From contig JALHOF010000008.1 of the NCBI GenBank assembly GCA_022843145.1, forward strand, positions 145,735 through 209,734: 64,000 bases of DNA. Direction: 5' to 3'. The notes under the pieces are model-generated. The model was not told the origin of the DNA. It ran no database searches and was given only the letters and a program-made list of their open reading frames with translations. Every line of letters begins with the position of its first letter. Position 1 is the first letter of the stretch. The DNA comes from Hyphomicrobium sp. Its GTDB lineage: Bacteria > Pseudomonadota > Alphaproteobacteria > Rhizobiales > Hyphomicrobiaceae. Both the position numbers and the translations under genes were made by a program. Below, in pieces: positions 8,898-17,213 of the stretch.

Positions 8898-10142
8898 TTA
8901 CTTCGAGAGCGCCGTGGCCGATCCGGCCACGACCGGCTTCCGGCACCGCGCCAGCGCCATATCATAGGCGCTCAGCAACCGTCCGCGCTCGTTCTCCCAG
9001 CGCAGCATCGCTTTGGCCCGTTCCGCCCCGCGTGCGACGAGGTCGGCATGCAGCGCCGTGTCATCGATCAGTTGCGCCATTCTCCGCGCAAGATCGGCCG
9101 GCGAGTTGTCGGCGGCATAGAGCGAGGCGTCACCGGCGATGCGCCGCCCCTCGACGAGATCGAATTGAACGAACGGCACGCCGAGCGTCATGTACTCGAA
9201 GTGCTTGTTCATCGAGATCTTGTCGTTGTAGCCGTTTTTCGGATCGGGGATGACGCCGATGTCGAACGCCGAGAACGACTGCATCAGCGGCGCGCCCGAC
9301 TGGAAGCCGGTGAATGTCACGTAATCGTCGAGCCCGCGCTCCGTCGTCAGCCGCTGCAGGTTCGGCAACTCCGTACCGGAGCCGACGATGGCACACTGGA
9401 TATCGCGGCGGCCCTGACGATGGACCAGTTCGGCCATCGCCTCGATTAGCAGGTCGACGCCGTCCTGCGCGCCCATGATGCCGACGTAACCGACAAGATG
9501 CTTGCGCCCGTTCTTCAACGCAACGGCAGGCGTCGTGCGTTGGAACCGCTTGAGATCCGGTATCGAGCGGACGACGAACACGCGATCGGGGTCCATGCCG
9601 CCGCGCGAGATCGCGATCGAGCGGAAGGTATCGTTGGTGGCGATCGACACGTCGGCGGTCTGGAACGTCAGGCGCTCGAGCGCCAGCAGCAGCGTATGGA
9701 ACTTGCCGCGTTTGCCGAATTTCGCTTCGTAGAGCTCGGGGTTGATGTCGTGGTGGTCGAACACGAATGGCTTGCCGAACAGGTATTTCCAGAAACCCGC
9801 GACCAGGAACAGCAGATCGGGCGGATTGCATGCCTGCACGACATCGAAGCCGACTTTGAAGTACGCCTTGACCGAAAGGGCGAACTCCCACGCCAGAGCC
9901 CAACCGTATTCGAGCGCATATCCCGCCGCGCCGTCGGCCTCGATCGGCAGCGGGTGTCGGAACACGTGGATGCCTTCGAGCACTTCGTAAGGCGCGGTGA
10001 ACTTGCCGCCCTTCGGACAGATGACCGACACCGTATAGCCGGCCTCGCGCAGCGTGCGCGCCTCCTGCCAAACTCGCCGGTCGAGCGGCACGGTCAGGTT
10101 CTCGACGATGATCAATACACTCGGCGACTTCGACACGCTCAT
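8898..10142 (-). CDS. Glycosyltransferase family 4 (GT-B)
   Basis: Transferase of 414 residues. The N-terminal domain has VLIIVENLTVPLDRRVW and CNPPDLLFLVAGFWK. The linker and C-terminal Rossmann domain show VGYVGIMGAQDGVDLLIEAM, VGSGTELPNL and the donor-site stretch MNKHFEYMTLGVPFVQFD (about residues 310-330), where the EX7E glutamate falls in HFEYM. ATG 10142 was preferred to a far upstream ATG because it has GGGAGCGG just before it and the fold starts directly after. It resembles WbuB-like and other lipopolysaccharide/exopolysaccharide GT4 enzymes. It faces the flippase gene tail to tail. Confidence 0.92.
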   Translation of the reverse strand: MSVSKSPSVLIIVENLTVPLDRRVWQEARTLREAGYTVSVICPKGGKFTAPYEVLEGIHVFRHPLPIEADGAAGYALEYGWALAWEFALSVKAYFKVGFDVVQACNPPDLLFLVAGFWKYLFGKPFVFDHHDINPELYEAKFGKRGKFHTLLLALERLTFQTADVSIATNDTFRSIAISRGGMDPDRVFVVRSIPDLKRFQRTTPAVALKNGRKHLVGYVGIMGAQDGVDLLIEAMAELVHRQGRRDIQCAIVGSGTELPNLQRLTTERGLDDYVTFTGFQSGAPLMQSFSAFDIGVIPDPKNGYNDKISMNKHFEYMTLGVPFVQFDLVEGRRIAGDASLYAADNSPADLARRMAQLIDDTALHADLVARGAERAKAMLRWENERGRLLSAYDMALARCRKPVVAGSATALSK

Positions 10143-10353
10143 CCGCTCCCACTTGGCGCGCGATGTCGTGAGCGCGCCGTCCCCGTGCGAGATTGTGGGC
10201 CGAAGCGGTAAAGGATCCCTTGGGCTAGAAGGACAGCGCGCGCTTGCCATGCGTCTCATTTCGGGACGGCCGCGGGTTCAGATTCCACGCTCCCGCCTCG
10301 TCACTCGTCTTGCGAGACGGCCCGTTTCTTGCGAACAAGGATTGGATCGGTCA

Positions 10354-10368
10354 TTAAGCGATCGTTAA
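10354..10368 (+). promoter_or_regulatory. CtrA-type box TTAA-N7-TTAA
   Basis: TTAAGCGATCGTTAA matches the alphaproteobacterial CtrA consensus TTAA-N7-TTAA exactly. It lies 28 bases before the ATG of the small gene at 10397 and about 210 bases before the divergent glycosyltransferase gene. Control by the cell-cycle regulator CtrA is inferred from the motif only. Confidence 0.55.
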
Positions 10369-10396
10369 GAGTTCAATCGCACGAGTTGGTGACACC

Positions 10397-10630
10397 ATGT
10401 TTCGTATTCCCCGTTCGCAGCCCTGGCCCCCCGCCATCGACTTGGCGACCGTGCGCGAAACGCTTCTCTACATGCACGATGACATGAAGCGCGTGCCCGG
10501 ACTGGAATCTGTCGCCGAAGCACTTCAGACGGCCCTCGCCGAGATCGAGACGGCCGAACGGCAGGCGAATCAAACTCGCCGCACCCAGCTCTCGCCAATC
10601 GCCGCGAAGTTCATGCCGGTCTGGCGCTGA
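10397..10630 (+). CDS. Small conserved-looking protein of unknown function (77 aa)
   Basis: A 77-residue soluble protein with no recognisable domain. The central part (LATVRETLLYMHDDMKRV, then LESVAEALQTALAEIETAE) is predicted to be two amphipathic helices with a hydrophobic heptad look, and the C-terminus ends with AAKFMPVWR. No signal peptide or membrane segment is present. It sits behind a CtrA-type box and 143 bases before a histidine kinase gene on the same strand, so a regulatory or cell-cycle link is possible but unproven. Codon usage is like that of the neighbours, and the frame is not a shadow of a larger gene. Confidence 0.7.
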   Translation: MFRIPRSQPWPPAIDLATVRETLLYMHDDMKRVPGLESVAEALQTALAEIETAERQANQTRRTQLSPIAAKFMPVWR

Positions 10631-10734
10631 CGCGAAAAATATCGCAAAACTGCCTTAAATCAGCCATTTCGGCGAATTTAACGATTGTCCGTACACACGT
10701 GCGTTAACCGCTGCTTATCCAATCGCCGCTAACT

Positions 10735-10763
10735 TGGTTCGTAACTTTTGCTCATACGAACCA
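10735..10763. promoter_or_regulatory. 9-bp perfect inverted repeat before the histidine kinase
   Basis: TGGTTCGTA and TACGAACCA are perfect inverted copies separated by 11 bases. The right arm ends 10 bases before the ATG of the kinase gene. It could be an operator, or a stem that limits access to the ribosome binding site. Confidence 0.45.
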
Positions 10764-10773
10764 TGCGCGGACC

Positions 10774-11673
10774 ATGCTCAACGGCGCTTTCGGAACAACG
10801 CGATCCAATTCGCTGATGAACGAGTACGCCTCGCTTCTCGGCGACGCGGTCCTGCGTCATCGAGCCCGCATCGCCGAGCAGTCGGCGCGCATCGAGGCCG
10901 AACTGGCGAGTAAGGTGAAGTCCGAGTTCATCGCCAACATGAGCCATGAGCTTAGGACGCCGCTCAATACCGTCATCGGCTTCTCAAAGCTCCTGGCCGA
11001 GCATGAGCGCCGCAAGCTCCCCGATACCGAGATTGTCGAGTACGCGCAGCTCATCAACGACGCCGCCGCTCACCTGCTCGCCGTCATCAACGACATCCTC
11101 GACATCTCGAAGATCCAGAGCGGCCGCTACACGCTGGACGCCCGCGAGATGAATATCGACGAAATCCTCCAGTCGGTGATCGCGTCTTTCCGCGCCGCCG
11201 CCGACGAGGCCGGCGTCAAGATCCACAGCCGCATGGCCATCGACCTGCCGCCCATTCGAGGCGATGCCGTCAAATTCCGCCAGATCTTCACCAACCTCTT
11301 ATCCAACGCCGTCAAGTTCACGCGCGCCAATGGTTCGATTACGGTCGAGGCGCTGCGCGGCAGCGACGGCAGCGTGACCGTGCTCGTGCGCGATACCGGC
11401 ATCGGCATGGGCGACGACGAGATCCTCGTCGCTCTCACTCCTTTCGGCCAGGTCGACGGCAGCCGCGCCCGGTGGCGCGAGGGCACCGGCCTCGGTCTGC
11501 CCATCGCCAAGGCGCTCGTCGAGCTGCACGGCGGACGGCTCGAGATTCGCAGCGCCCGCGGCATGGGCACTGAGATCGCGGTGATTCTGCCCTCGCGGTA
11601 CGCCGTTTCCGCCGCCGAGACCAACGATAGCTATCTCCATCACGACCAGGACGCGACCAACGCCACGATTTGA
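10774..11673 (+). CDS. Soluble sensor histidine kinase without a visible sensor domain
   Basis: A 299-residue kinase core. A short coiled-coil-like N-terminus (about residues 15-50) leads into HisKA with MSHELRTPLN, phospho-acceptor His near residue 58. The HATPase domain has the N box (FTNLLSNAVKF), G1 (DTGIGM), F box (TPFGQVD) and G2 (GTGLGL). No transmembrane helix, PAS, GAF or receiver domain is seen, so the signal must come through a partner or the coiled coil. No response regulator is adjacent; the nearest in the window is the sigma-54 regulator at 26.5 kb. Alphaproteobacterial kinases of this layout (PleC/DivJ-like cores) often act in the CtrA network, and a CtrA box lies about 400 bases upstream, but this is inference. 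Confidence 0.93.
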   Translation: MLNGAFGTTRSNSLMNEYASLLGDAVLRHRARIAEQSARIEAELASKVKSEFIANMSHELRTPLNTVIGFSKLLAEHERRKLPDTEIVEYAQLINDAAAHLLAVINDILDISKIQSGRYTLDAREMNIDEILQSVIASFRAAADEAGVKIHSRMAIDLPPIRGDAVKFRQIFTNLLSNAVKFTRANGSITVEALRGSDGSVTVLVRDTGIGMGDDEILVALTPFGQVDGSRARWREGTGLGLPIAKALVELHGGRLEIRSARGMGTEIAVILPSRYAVSAAETNDSYLHHDQDATNATI

Positions 11674-11701
11674 ATTTTTAGGTTTGAACGGGGAATCTGA
11701 A

Positions 11702-13792
11702 ATGCAACTCACCTCACCGATGCTCGACCGGAGCGGGCATCACGCCGACGGCTCGATCGGACGCATCGTGTCCGTGACGGGCTCAAAGGCCATCGTGCTG
11801 CTCGATGGAAATGGTGACGGCCGGGTTCGCGCGATCAACGAGCGCCCTGAAATGGGTACCCTGCTCGGCATCGACACCGCCAACACCGTCGTTCTCGCCA
11901 TCGTCTCGGCCCTGAGCGTTCCGGTTCCTGCCCAGCGCGATGGCGACAGCGAGATCTGGATCGCGGAACTCGGCCTCGTCGGCGAGTTGTGGAAGTCGAC
12001 CAGCGAACGCGGCGCCACCTTCAATCGCGGCGTGACGGTCTATCCCGCCCTCGGCGACCGGGTCCGCGTCGCGTCCAAGGCCGAACTCGAGCTTGCGTTC
12101 TGCGGCGACATGGCCCGTTCGGTCCGCGTCGGCAGCATCCGGCAGGACAGCTCCATTCCTGCAATGGTCCGCGTCGACGACCTGCTCGGCAAGCACTTCG
12201 CCATCCTCGGCACCACCGGCACCGGCAAATCTTGCACGACCGCCTTGATCCTGCGCTCGATCCTGCAGAAGAACCCGGCCGCGCACATCGTTTTGCTGGA
12301 CCCGCACAACGAATACGCCACCGCATTCAGCGAGTGGGCCGAAGTCATGAACCCGCGCAACATGCAGTTGCCGTTCTGGCTGCTGAACTTCGAGGAAATC
12401 ATCGAGGTTCTCATCGGCGATAACGAGCGCAAGGCCGAGATCGAGATCCTTCAGGAGCTGATCCCGATCGCCAAGAGCCGCTACAATACCGGCCGCGCGA
12501 ACGAGTCGAATAAGATTCGCCGCGGCGTGCTCGATACCGGCCGCTTCACCGTCGACACCCCTGTTCCCTACCGCATTTCCGACCTGACCAGCCTCATCGA
12601 CGAGCGCATGGGCAAGCTCGAGAACAAGCGCGATCTCGCCCCCTATCGCAACCTGAAGGGCCGCATCGACGCGATTTCACAAGATGCGCGTTACGCCTTC
12701 ATGTTCGGCTCGCTGACCGTCTACGACGGCATGACCCAGGTGCTCGGGCGCATCTTCCGCGTTCCAGTCAATTCCAAGCCGATCACCATCATCGAGCTGA
12801 CTGGCATCCCGACCGAGATCGTCAACGTCGTCGTTTCGGTCATCTGCCGTCTCACCTTCGATTTCGCCCTGTGGAGCGAGGGCCAGGTCCCTGTCACCGT
12901 GGTATGCGAGGAAGCCCATCGCTACGTTCCGGCCAATCCCAGCGCCGGTTTCGAGCCGTGCAAACGCGCCATCGCCAAGATCGCCAAGGAAGGCCGCAAA
13001 TACGGCGCATCGCTGTGCATCGTGACCCAGCGTCCGGCTGAAATCGATCCGACCATCCTCAGTCAGTGCAACACCGTATTCGCGCTGCGCATGTCCAACG
13101 ACAAGGACCAGCACATCGTGCAGTCGGCCGTTGCCGACACCGGCTCGGGCCTCTTGGAGTTCCTGCCGTCGCTCGGCCAGCGCGAGGCGATCGCGTTCGG
13201 TGACGGCATGACGCTGCCGGTCCGCATCAAATTCGACGAGCTTCCGAAGAACGCGCTTCCGCGTTCTTCGACCGCCCGCTTCACCGAGAAGTGGCAAAAG
13301 TCGATCGGCGACGAAGGCTTCCTCGAGCAGGTCGTCGAGCGCTGGCGTGCGTCCGGCATCGGCTCGGCGGGCGATGCCGCCCAACAAGCCGCCCTCATGG
13401 CCGACGCCCTCGGCTTCGGCGATCACGCCGAACCGGTGGACGTGCAGCCCGCTTTCGAAGACGACGGCTACGGCTACGCCAACGCGGAACCGCCTGCCGC
13501 GCTCCGTGTGCGCGAGCCGGACGTGCTGCGCCCGCAGCAGCCCGCGCCGGCGCCCGCCGGCAACTATGGCCATCAGGTCAACCCCAACCGCACTGCGCCG
13601 CAGCTGCGCAAGGACACGACGCCGACCGGCGGCAATCTCGGCATGTCGTCGCGCGCACCAAACCCCGGCATCCGCCGCGAGCTGATGTCGCCGCAATCCG
13701 CAGCGCCGGCCGCACCCTCTGCCGAGCCTGCTGTCACGGCCGGCGTCCGGTCCTTGCGCGAGCGTCTGCTGCAGCGGCCCACCGGCCGCTGA
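11702..13792 (+). CDS. HerA-like hexameric ATPase (DUF87)
   Basis: A 696-residue P-loop ATPase. The N-terminal beta-barrel (HAS-barrel, about residues 10-110) is followed by Walker A (GTTGTGKSCT near 170), LLDPHNEYA, and Walker B in VVCEEAHRYV (near 400), with sensor-like TQRPAEIDPTILSQCN. These are hallmarks of HerA/FtsK-type DNA translocases. A proline/alanine-rich tail of about 150 residues is probably disordered. ATG 11702 is chosen over a TTG six codons upstream because of GGGGA before it. No NurA nuclease gene is next to it, so a classical HerA-NurA resection pair is not shown; many alphaproteobacteria carry such a lone HerA-like gene. Its role in DNA processing is inferred from the family. 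Confidence 0.92.
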   Translation: MQLTSPMLDRSGHHADGSIGRIVSVTGSKAIVLLDGNGDGRVRAINERPEMGTLLGIDTANTVVLAIVSALSVPVPAQRDGDSEIWIAELGLVGELWKSTSERGATFNRGVTVYPALGDRVRVASKAELELAFCGDMARSVRVGSIRQDSSIPAMVRVDDLLGKHFAILGTTGTGKSCTTALILRSILQKNPAAHIVLLDPHNEYATAFSEWAEVMNPRNMQLPFWLLNFEEIIEVLIGDNERKAEIEILQELIPIAKSRYNTGRANESNKIRRGVLDTGRFTVDTPVPYRISDLTSLIDERMGKLENKRDLAPYRNLKGRIDAISQDARYAFMFGSLTVYDGMTQVLGRIFRVPVNSKPITIIELTGIPTEIVNVVVSVICRLTFDFALWSEGQVPVTVVCEEAHRYVPANPSAGFEPCKRAIAKIAKEGRKYGASLCIVTQRPAEIDPTILSQCNTVFALRMSNDKDQHIVQSAVADTGSGLLEFLPSLGQREAIAFGDGMTLPVRIKFDELPKNALPRSSTARFTEKWQKSIGDEGFLEQVVERWRASGIGSAGDAAQQAALMADALGFGDHAEPVDVQPAFEDDGYGYANAEPPAALRVREPDVLRPQQPAPAPAGNYGHQVNPNRTAPQLRKDTTPTGGNLGMSSRAPNPGIRRELMSPQSAAPAAPSAEPAVTAGVRSLRERLLQRPTGR

Positions 13793-14059
13793 TCGGGCTA
13801 TCCGGCCTGCTCCCGCTAGCCCGTCGAGCCGTGCGGCGATCGGGCGGCATAGCAGTGTGGCCAGCTGGTCGAGTTGCAGCGCCACGCGCATGACGACCTA
13901 CACCAAATGCTGGCGTCAGGTTTCTGCCACCGGTTTTCCCAAATCGTGAGCCGGCCGCTGTTGAGCGGCCACGCCCCAACTGGTACATGGTTAACTTGAC
14001 TCGCACGCCCGCCGCCCATTCAGGACGCCCGCGCGTGCGATCCCTGGCGGAGACTTCAG

Positions 14060-15505
14060 ATGAGCGCGATCTATCCCGTGATTCTCTCGGGCGGTTCCGG
14101 CACCCGCCTGTGGCCGCTGTCGCGCGCCATGTATCCCAAGCAGTTCATCCGCTTCTTCAATGGCCAGAGTTCGAGTTTCCTCGGATCGACCTTGAAACGC
14201 CTGAGTCCGGAGGCCGGTTTCGGGGCGCCGATCCTGCTTTGCAACAATGACCACCGGTTCCTGATCAAGGAGGAACTGGAGCGCTCCGGCATTACACCCA
14301 AAGCCATTATTCTCGAACCCGTCGCGCGCAACACCGCGCCGGCCATCGCGGTCGCCGCACTAGCCGCCATCCGCGAGAACCCGGCTGCGATCCTTGTTGT
14401 CATGCCCTCCGACCATGTCGTGAAGGATGAAGCGAAATTCGTCGAGGGCGTGCGACGCGCGGCCAAGGTCGCCGCGACAGGCAAGCTCGTCCTCTTCGGA
14501 ATCAAACCCAACGAACCGCATACCGGCTACGGCTACATCCGCCAGGGTACCGCCCTCGAAGGCTTCAACGGTGGCGCTTTCAAGGTCGAGGCCTTCTACG
14601 AAAAGCCCAACATCGCTACTGCCGAGGGCTACCTCGCCAAGGGCGGCTACTACTGGAACAGCGGCATTTTCGTCCTCGACGCGCGCACCTTTATCGACGA
14701 GCTTGGGCGGCTCGAGCCGAAAATCCTCGAAGCGGCGCGCAACGCACTGGCCAAGGCCGATGTCGATCTCGGCTTCCTCCGCCTCGACCGCCGCGCCTTC
14801 TCCGCGTCACCCAACATTTCGGTCGACTACGCCGTGATGGAGAAGACGCACGAAGCCGCGATGCTGCCCATCGACGTCGGCTGGGACGATGTCGGGTCGT
14901 GGTCGTCGCTTTGGGATATCGCACCGCGCGATAAGAACGACAATTACGTCCACGGCGACGGCGTCCTCGAAGACACCACAGGCTGCTATGTCCATTCCGA
15001 GAAGTCGCTCGTCGCGACGATCGGCGTCAAGGACCTCGTCATCATCGACACACCCGACGCGCTCTTGGTCGCCGACAAGAGCCGCGCGCAGGATGTTTCG
15101 AAGGTCGTCGCCCAACTTCGCAAGCTGAACCGCAAGGAGCAGGAGCAGCATCTCCGCAACCTGCGTCCGTGGGGTTTTTTTGAAACCCTCAACATCGGAC
15201 CGCGTTTTCAGGTGAAGCTGTTGCACGTCAATCCCGGCGGCAAGCTGTCGATGCAAATGCATCATCACCGCTCCGAGCATTGGATCGTCGTGCAGGGAAC
15301 CGCCAAGGTCGTCATCGGCGACATCGAAAAACTCGTGCGCGAGAACGAAAGCGTCTATATTTTCTCGACGCAATGGCACCGCCTCGAAAATCCCGGCAAG
15401 GTGCCGCTCGAACTCATCGAAGTGCAGATCGGGTCCTATCTCGGAGAGGATGACATCGTCCGCTCCGACGACATCTACAATCGCGCGCCCGAAGAGACGC
15501 GGTAG
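14060..15505 (+). CDS. manC: Mannose-1-phosphate guanylyltransferase / mannose-6-phosphate isomerase
   Basis: Bifunctional type II enzyme of 481 residues, the usual length. The N-terminal nucleotidyltransferase has the signature GGSGTRLWPLSR (residues 10-21), and FYEKPN marks the zinc and sugar site region. The C-terminal cupin (residues 350-470: GPRFQVKLLHVNPGGKLS, then MHHHRSEHWIVV) carries the metal-binding histidines of the isomerase. It makes GDP-mannose from mannose-1-phosphate and feeds the polysaccharide cluster to its left. It starts with ATG 14060 after a 267-base gap that contains a GGCCGCT-GTTG-AGCGGCC hairpin at 13953-13970. Confidence 0.97.
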   Translation: MSAIYPVILSGGSGTRLWPLSRAMYPKQFIRFFNGQSSSFLGSTLKRLSPEAGFGAPILLCNNDHRFLIKEELERSGITPKAIILEPVARNTAPAIAVAALAAIRENPAAILVVMPSDHVVKDEAKFVEGVRRAAKVAATGKLVLFGIKPNEPHTGYGYIRQGTALEGFNGGAFKVEAFYEKPNIATAEGYLAKGGYYWNSGIFVLDARTFIDELGRLEPKILEAARNALAKADVDLGFLRLDRRAFSASPNISVDYAVMEKTHEAAMLPIDVGWDDVGSWSSLWDIAPRDKNDNYVHGDGVLEDTTGCYVHSEKSLVATIGVKDLVIIDTPDALLVADKSRAQDVSKVVAQLRKLNRKEQEQHLRNLRPWGFFETLNIGPRFQVKLLHVNPGGKLSMQMHHHRSEHWIVVQGTAKVVIGDIEKLVRENESVYIFSTQWHRLENPGKVPLELIEVQIGSYLGEDDIVRSDDIYNRAPEETR

Positions 15506-15517
15506 TCGTCTCGCGTG

Positions 15518-15895
15518 TCACTTGGGCTGCGGCGGTGCCTGTTGCGGGGCCGGCGGAGGCACCACCATATCCTGATCAATCTTCGGCGCGGGCGCCGGAA
15601 CCGTCATCGGCGGCGAAACATTCGCAGGCGGCGTCAGCACACCGTCGGTGCGGTCGAGCTTGTCTGTCAGAGTTTCGTTGCGTGCCGCTCCCGTTGCGGG
15701 GTTGGTCGCTGGACTATCAGACTTCCGCGCGGGAATACCCTCGCTCGGCGGCAACATCTTTTCAGGGATGGTCGTTTGTGGATTGCCGGGTTCGCCCGGG
15801 CGCGGCGGGACTTGTGCGATCGCAAGGCCGATCGCCGCGGCTGTGGAGGCGAATGCGATCGCCGTTCCGAAAAGCGTCTTCACCGCTCTGTCCAT
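15518..15895 (-). CDS. Proline-rich exported protein of unknown function (125 aa)
   Basis: The start MDRAVKTLFGTAIAFASTA and the alanine-rich hydrophobic stretch to residue 28 form a signal peptide or anchor. The remaining 95 residues are rich in Pro, Ala and Thr with several PPA/APAP runs, likely disordered in the periplasm. ATG 15895 has GAGGAG 8 bases upstream; an earlier ATG twelve codons before has no such site. It converges on manC with 12 bases between stops. No domain recognised. Confidence 0.7.
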   Translation of the reverse strand: MDRAVKTLFGTAIAFASTAAAIGLAIAQVPPRPGEPGNPQTTIPEKMLPPSEGIPARKSDSPATNPATGAARNETLTDKLDRTDGVLTPPANVSPPMTVPAPAPKIDQDMVVPPPAPQQAPPQPK

Positions 15896-16027
15896 TTTCA
15901 ACTCCTCGTCCGTCAACCCGCGTGAGTACAACGCGGCTGGTCCGTAGGAGTTTCATCGCAGTGCGCCCCTGCGAGCCGAAAGGCCGGCGGGCGCCGGATT
16001 GCGACGCCCGTCGGCAGTGTCTTCGAT

Positions 16028-17095
16028 TTACGCCGCCTGCTTTCGGTTGGCTTCGAGCTTCTGATCGACGAGCGCCACCTGCGCATCGATCAGGGTCGTC
16101 GATATGCCCTTCTGCCGCGCCACGCGCTGCACCAGCTTGTCGACGCGCTCGATGAACGGCGCACCCGCGTGCAACGCGCGCGCCGCCGACGACGGGGCCC
16201 CGAGCCCTTGAGCCGCCGCGGCATACTTCTCGAACGGGACCAAGTCCTCGGTCTTCGCACCGATGGCTCGGCATACGCCCGCGACCCACTCGTAGATTTC
16301 GCGCGATTGCTCGATATCGGTGTGGACCGCATCGCGGATGGCACGCGGCGCACCCGGCTGTACGCAGCGGTAGTTGCCGGTCAGCAGCATGCTCCACTTC
16401 GCCATCGGCACGAAGATCGAGCTATGCAGTTTCAATTTGACCGGCAGCTCCACCTCCTGGCCGGCGTGCATGTAGCGCGCAGCCGCGATATCGTCGTCGA
16501 GCTGCTTGAGCAGCGCCGTCGCCTCGATCGATGGGAACCGCGCCACCTTGAAGTTGGTCGGCAGGCTGACCTGCAGCACGTTTACCGGCTCGCCGGGAGG
16601 ACGGAAAGCCTGCGGATCAGGACTGCACAGCGTCACGTTGGCGGGGTCGAAACTCGCCCACACCGTAGGATCCGCGTAGCACTCGCGCAGCGCGGCCGTA
16701 TCGAGCCCCGGAATGCGCGCCAGATACGGAAGCGGCGGCATGTTCATGATCGACATGCACGGGACGCCTGCACGGCCAACGCGGTCGAGCAACTCGCGGA
16801 CGCCCGCAAGTCGATACTGCGGCTCTTGCATCGCAAGACCCACGAGTTCGAAACGCGCCGGGTCGACATGATCGGGCGACGACGCCGTGATCTTGCCGGG
16901 CAGGGTTTTGGAATGAATTTCAACCGTGGTGCCGAGTGACTTTACCGGCATCCGGACACGAAGGCCGTCCTGATTGATGAGATCTGCCTCAGCGGGCAGG
17001 CAGACGAGGTGCACCGAGTGGCCCGCAAGTGCGAGCTTGGTGGCGAGTAGGGAGCCGTAGGAGGCCCCCAGGATGAGAATGCGCGTTGCCGGCAT
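16028..17095 (-). CDS. Ketopantoate reductase-like NAD(P)-dependent oxidoreductase
   Basis: A 355-residue protein with a Rossmann start (RILILGASYGSLLATKLALAG), where GxGxxG has become GASYGS, followed by VHLVCLPAEADLINQDGLRV, as in the PanE/ApbA family. The C-terminal helical domain contains a KWSMLLTGN stretch in the place of the family lysine/asparagine region. E. coli PanE is about 300 residues, so this is a longer paralogue and a true pantothenate role is doubtful; other 2-keto or opine-like substrates are possible. GGGGAGA lies before ATG 17095, and a set of palindromes at 17117-17160 sits just upstream, so it probably has its own regulated promoter although it follows galU on the same strand. 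Confidence 0.8.
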   Translation of the reverse strand: MPATRILILGASYGSLLATKLALAGHSVHLVCLPAEADLINQDGLRVRMPVKSLGTTVEIHSKTLPGKITASSPDHVDPARFELVGLAMQEPQYRLAGVRELLDRVGRAGVPCMSIMNMPPLPYLARIPGLDTAALRECYADPTVWASFDPANVTLCSPDPQAFRPPGEPVNVLQVSLPTNFKVARFPSIEATALLKQLDDDIAAARYMHAGQEVELPVKLKLHSSIFVPMAKWSMLLTGNYRCVQPGAPRAIRDAVHTDIEQSREIYEWVAGVCRAIGAKTEDLVPFEKYAAAAQGLGAPSSAARALHAGAPFIERVDKLVQRVARQKGISTTLIDAQVALVDQKLEANRKQAA

Positions 17096-17116
17096 CTTCC
17101 AGTCTCCCCATGAAGG

Positions 17117-17160
17117 TCGATAGATAACGACTATCTGTCGATAGATTCGACTATAGTCGA
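17117..17160 (-). promoter_or_regulatory. Two palindromic operator-like sites upstream of the reductase gene
   Basis: Site 1: TCGATAGATA (17117-17126) and TATCTGTCGA (17132-17141) are inverted copies with one mismatch and a 5-base spacer. Site 2: TCGACTATAGTCGA (17147-17160) is a perfect 14-bp palindrome built from the same half-site words. They lie 22-65 bases upstream of the start codon of the ketopantoate-reductase-like gene. The form suits a dimeric TetR/GntR/MarR-type repressor; no such regulator is adjacent. Confidence 0.65.
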
Positions 17161-17213
17161 CCCGGGGAGACGCGGCACGGGGCCGATTGCCGCAATGCGG
17201 ATAATCCGGTGGA

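Noticed and set aside
11702..13792. HerA-like gene considered as part of an antiphage defence island
   Set aside because: No SIR2, DUF4297, nuclease or other usual partner is adjacent; the neighbours are housekeeping or polysaccharide genes.
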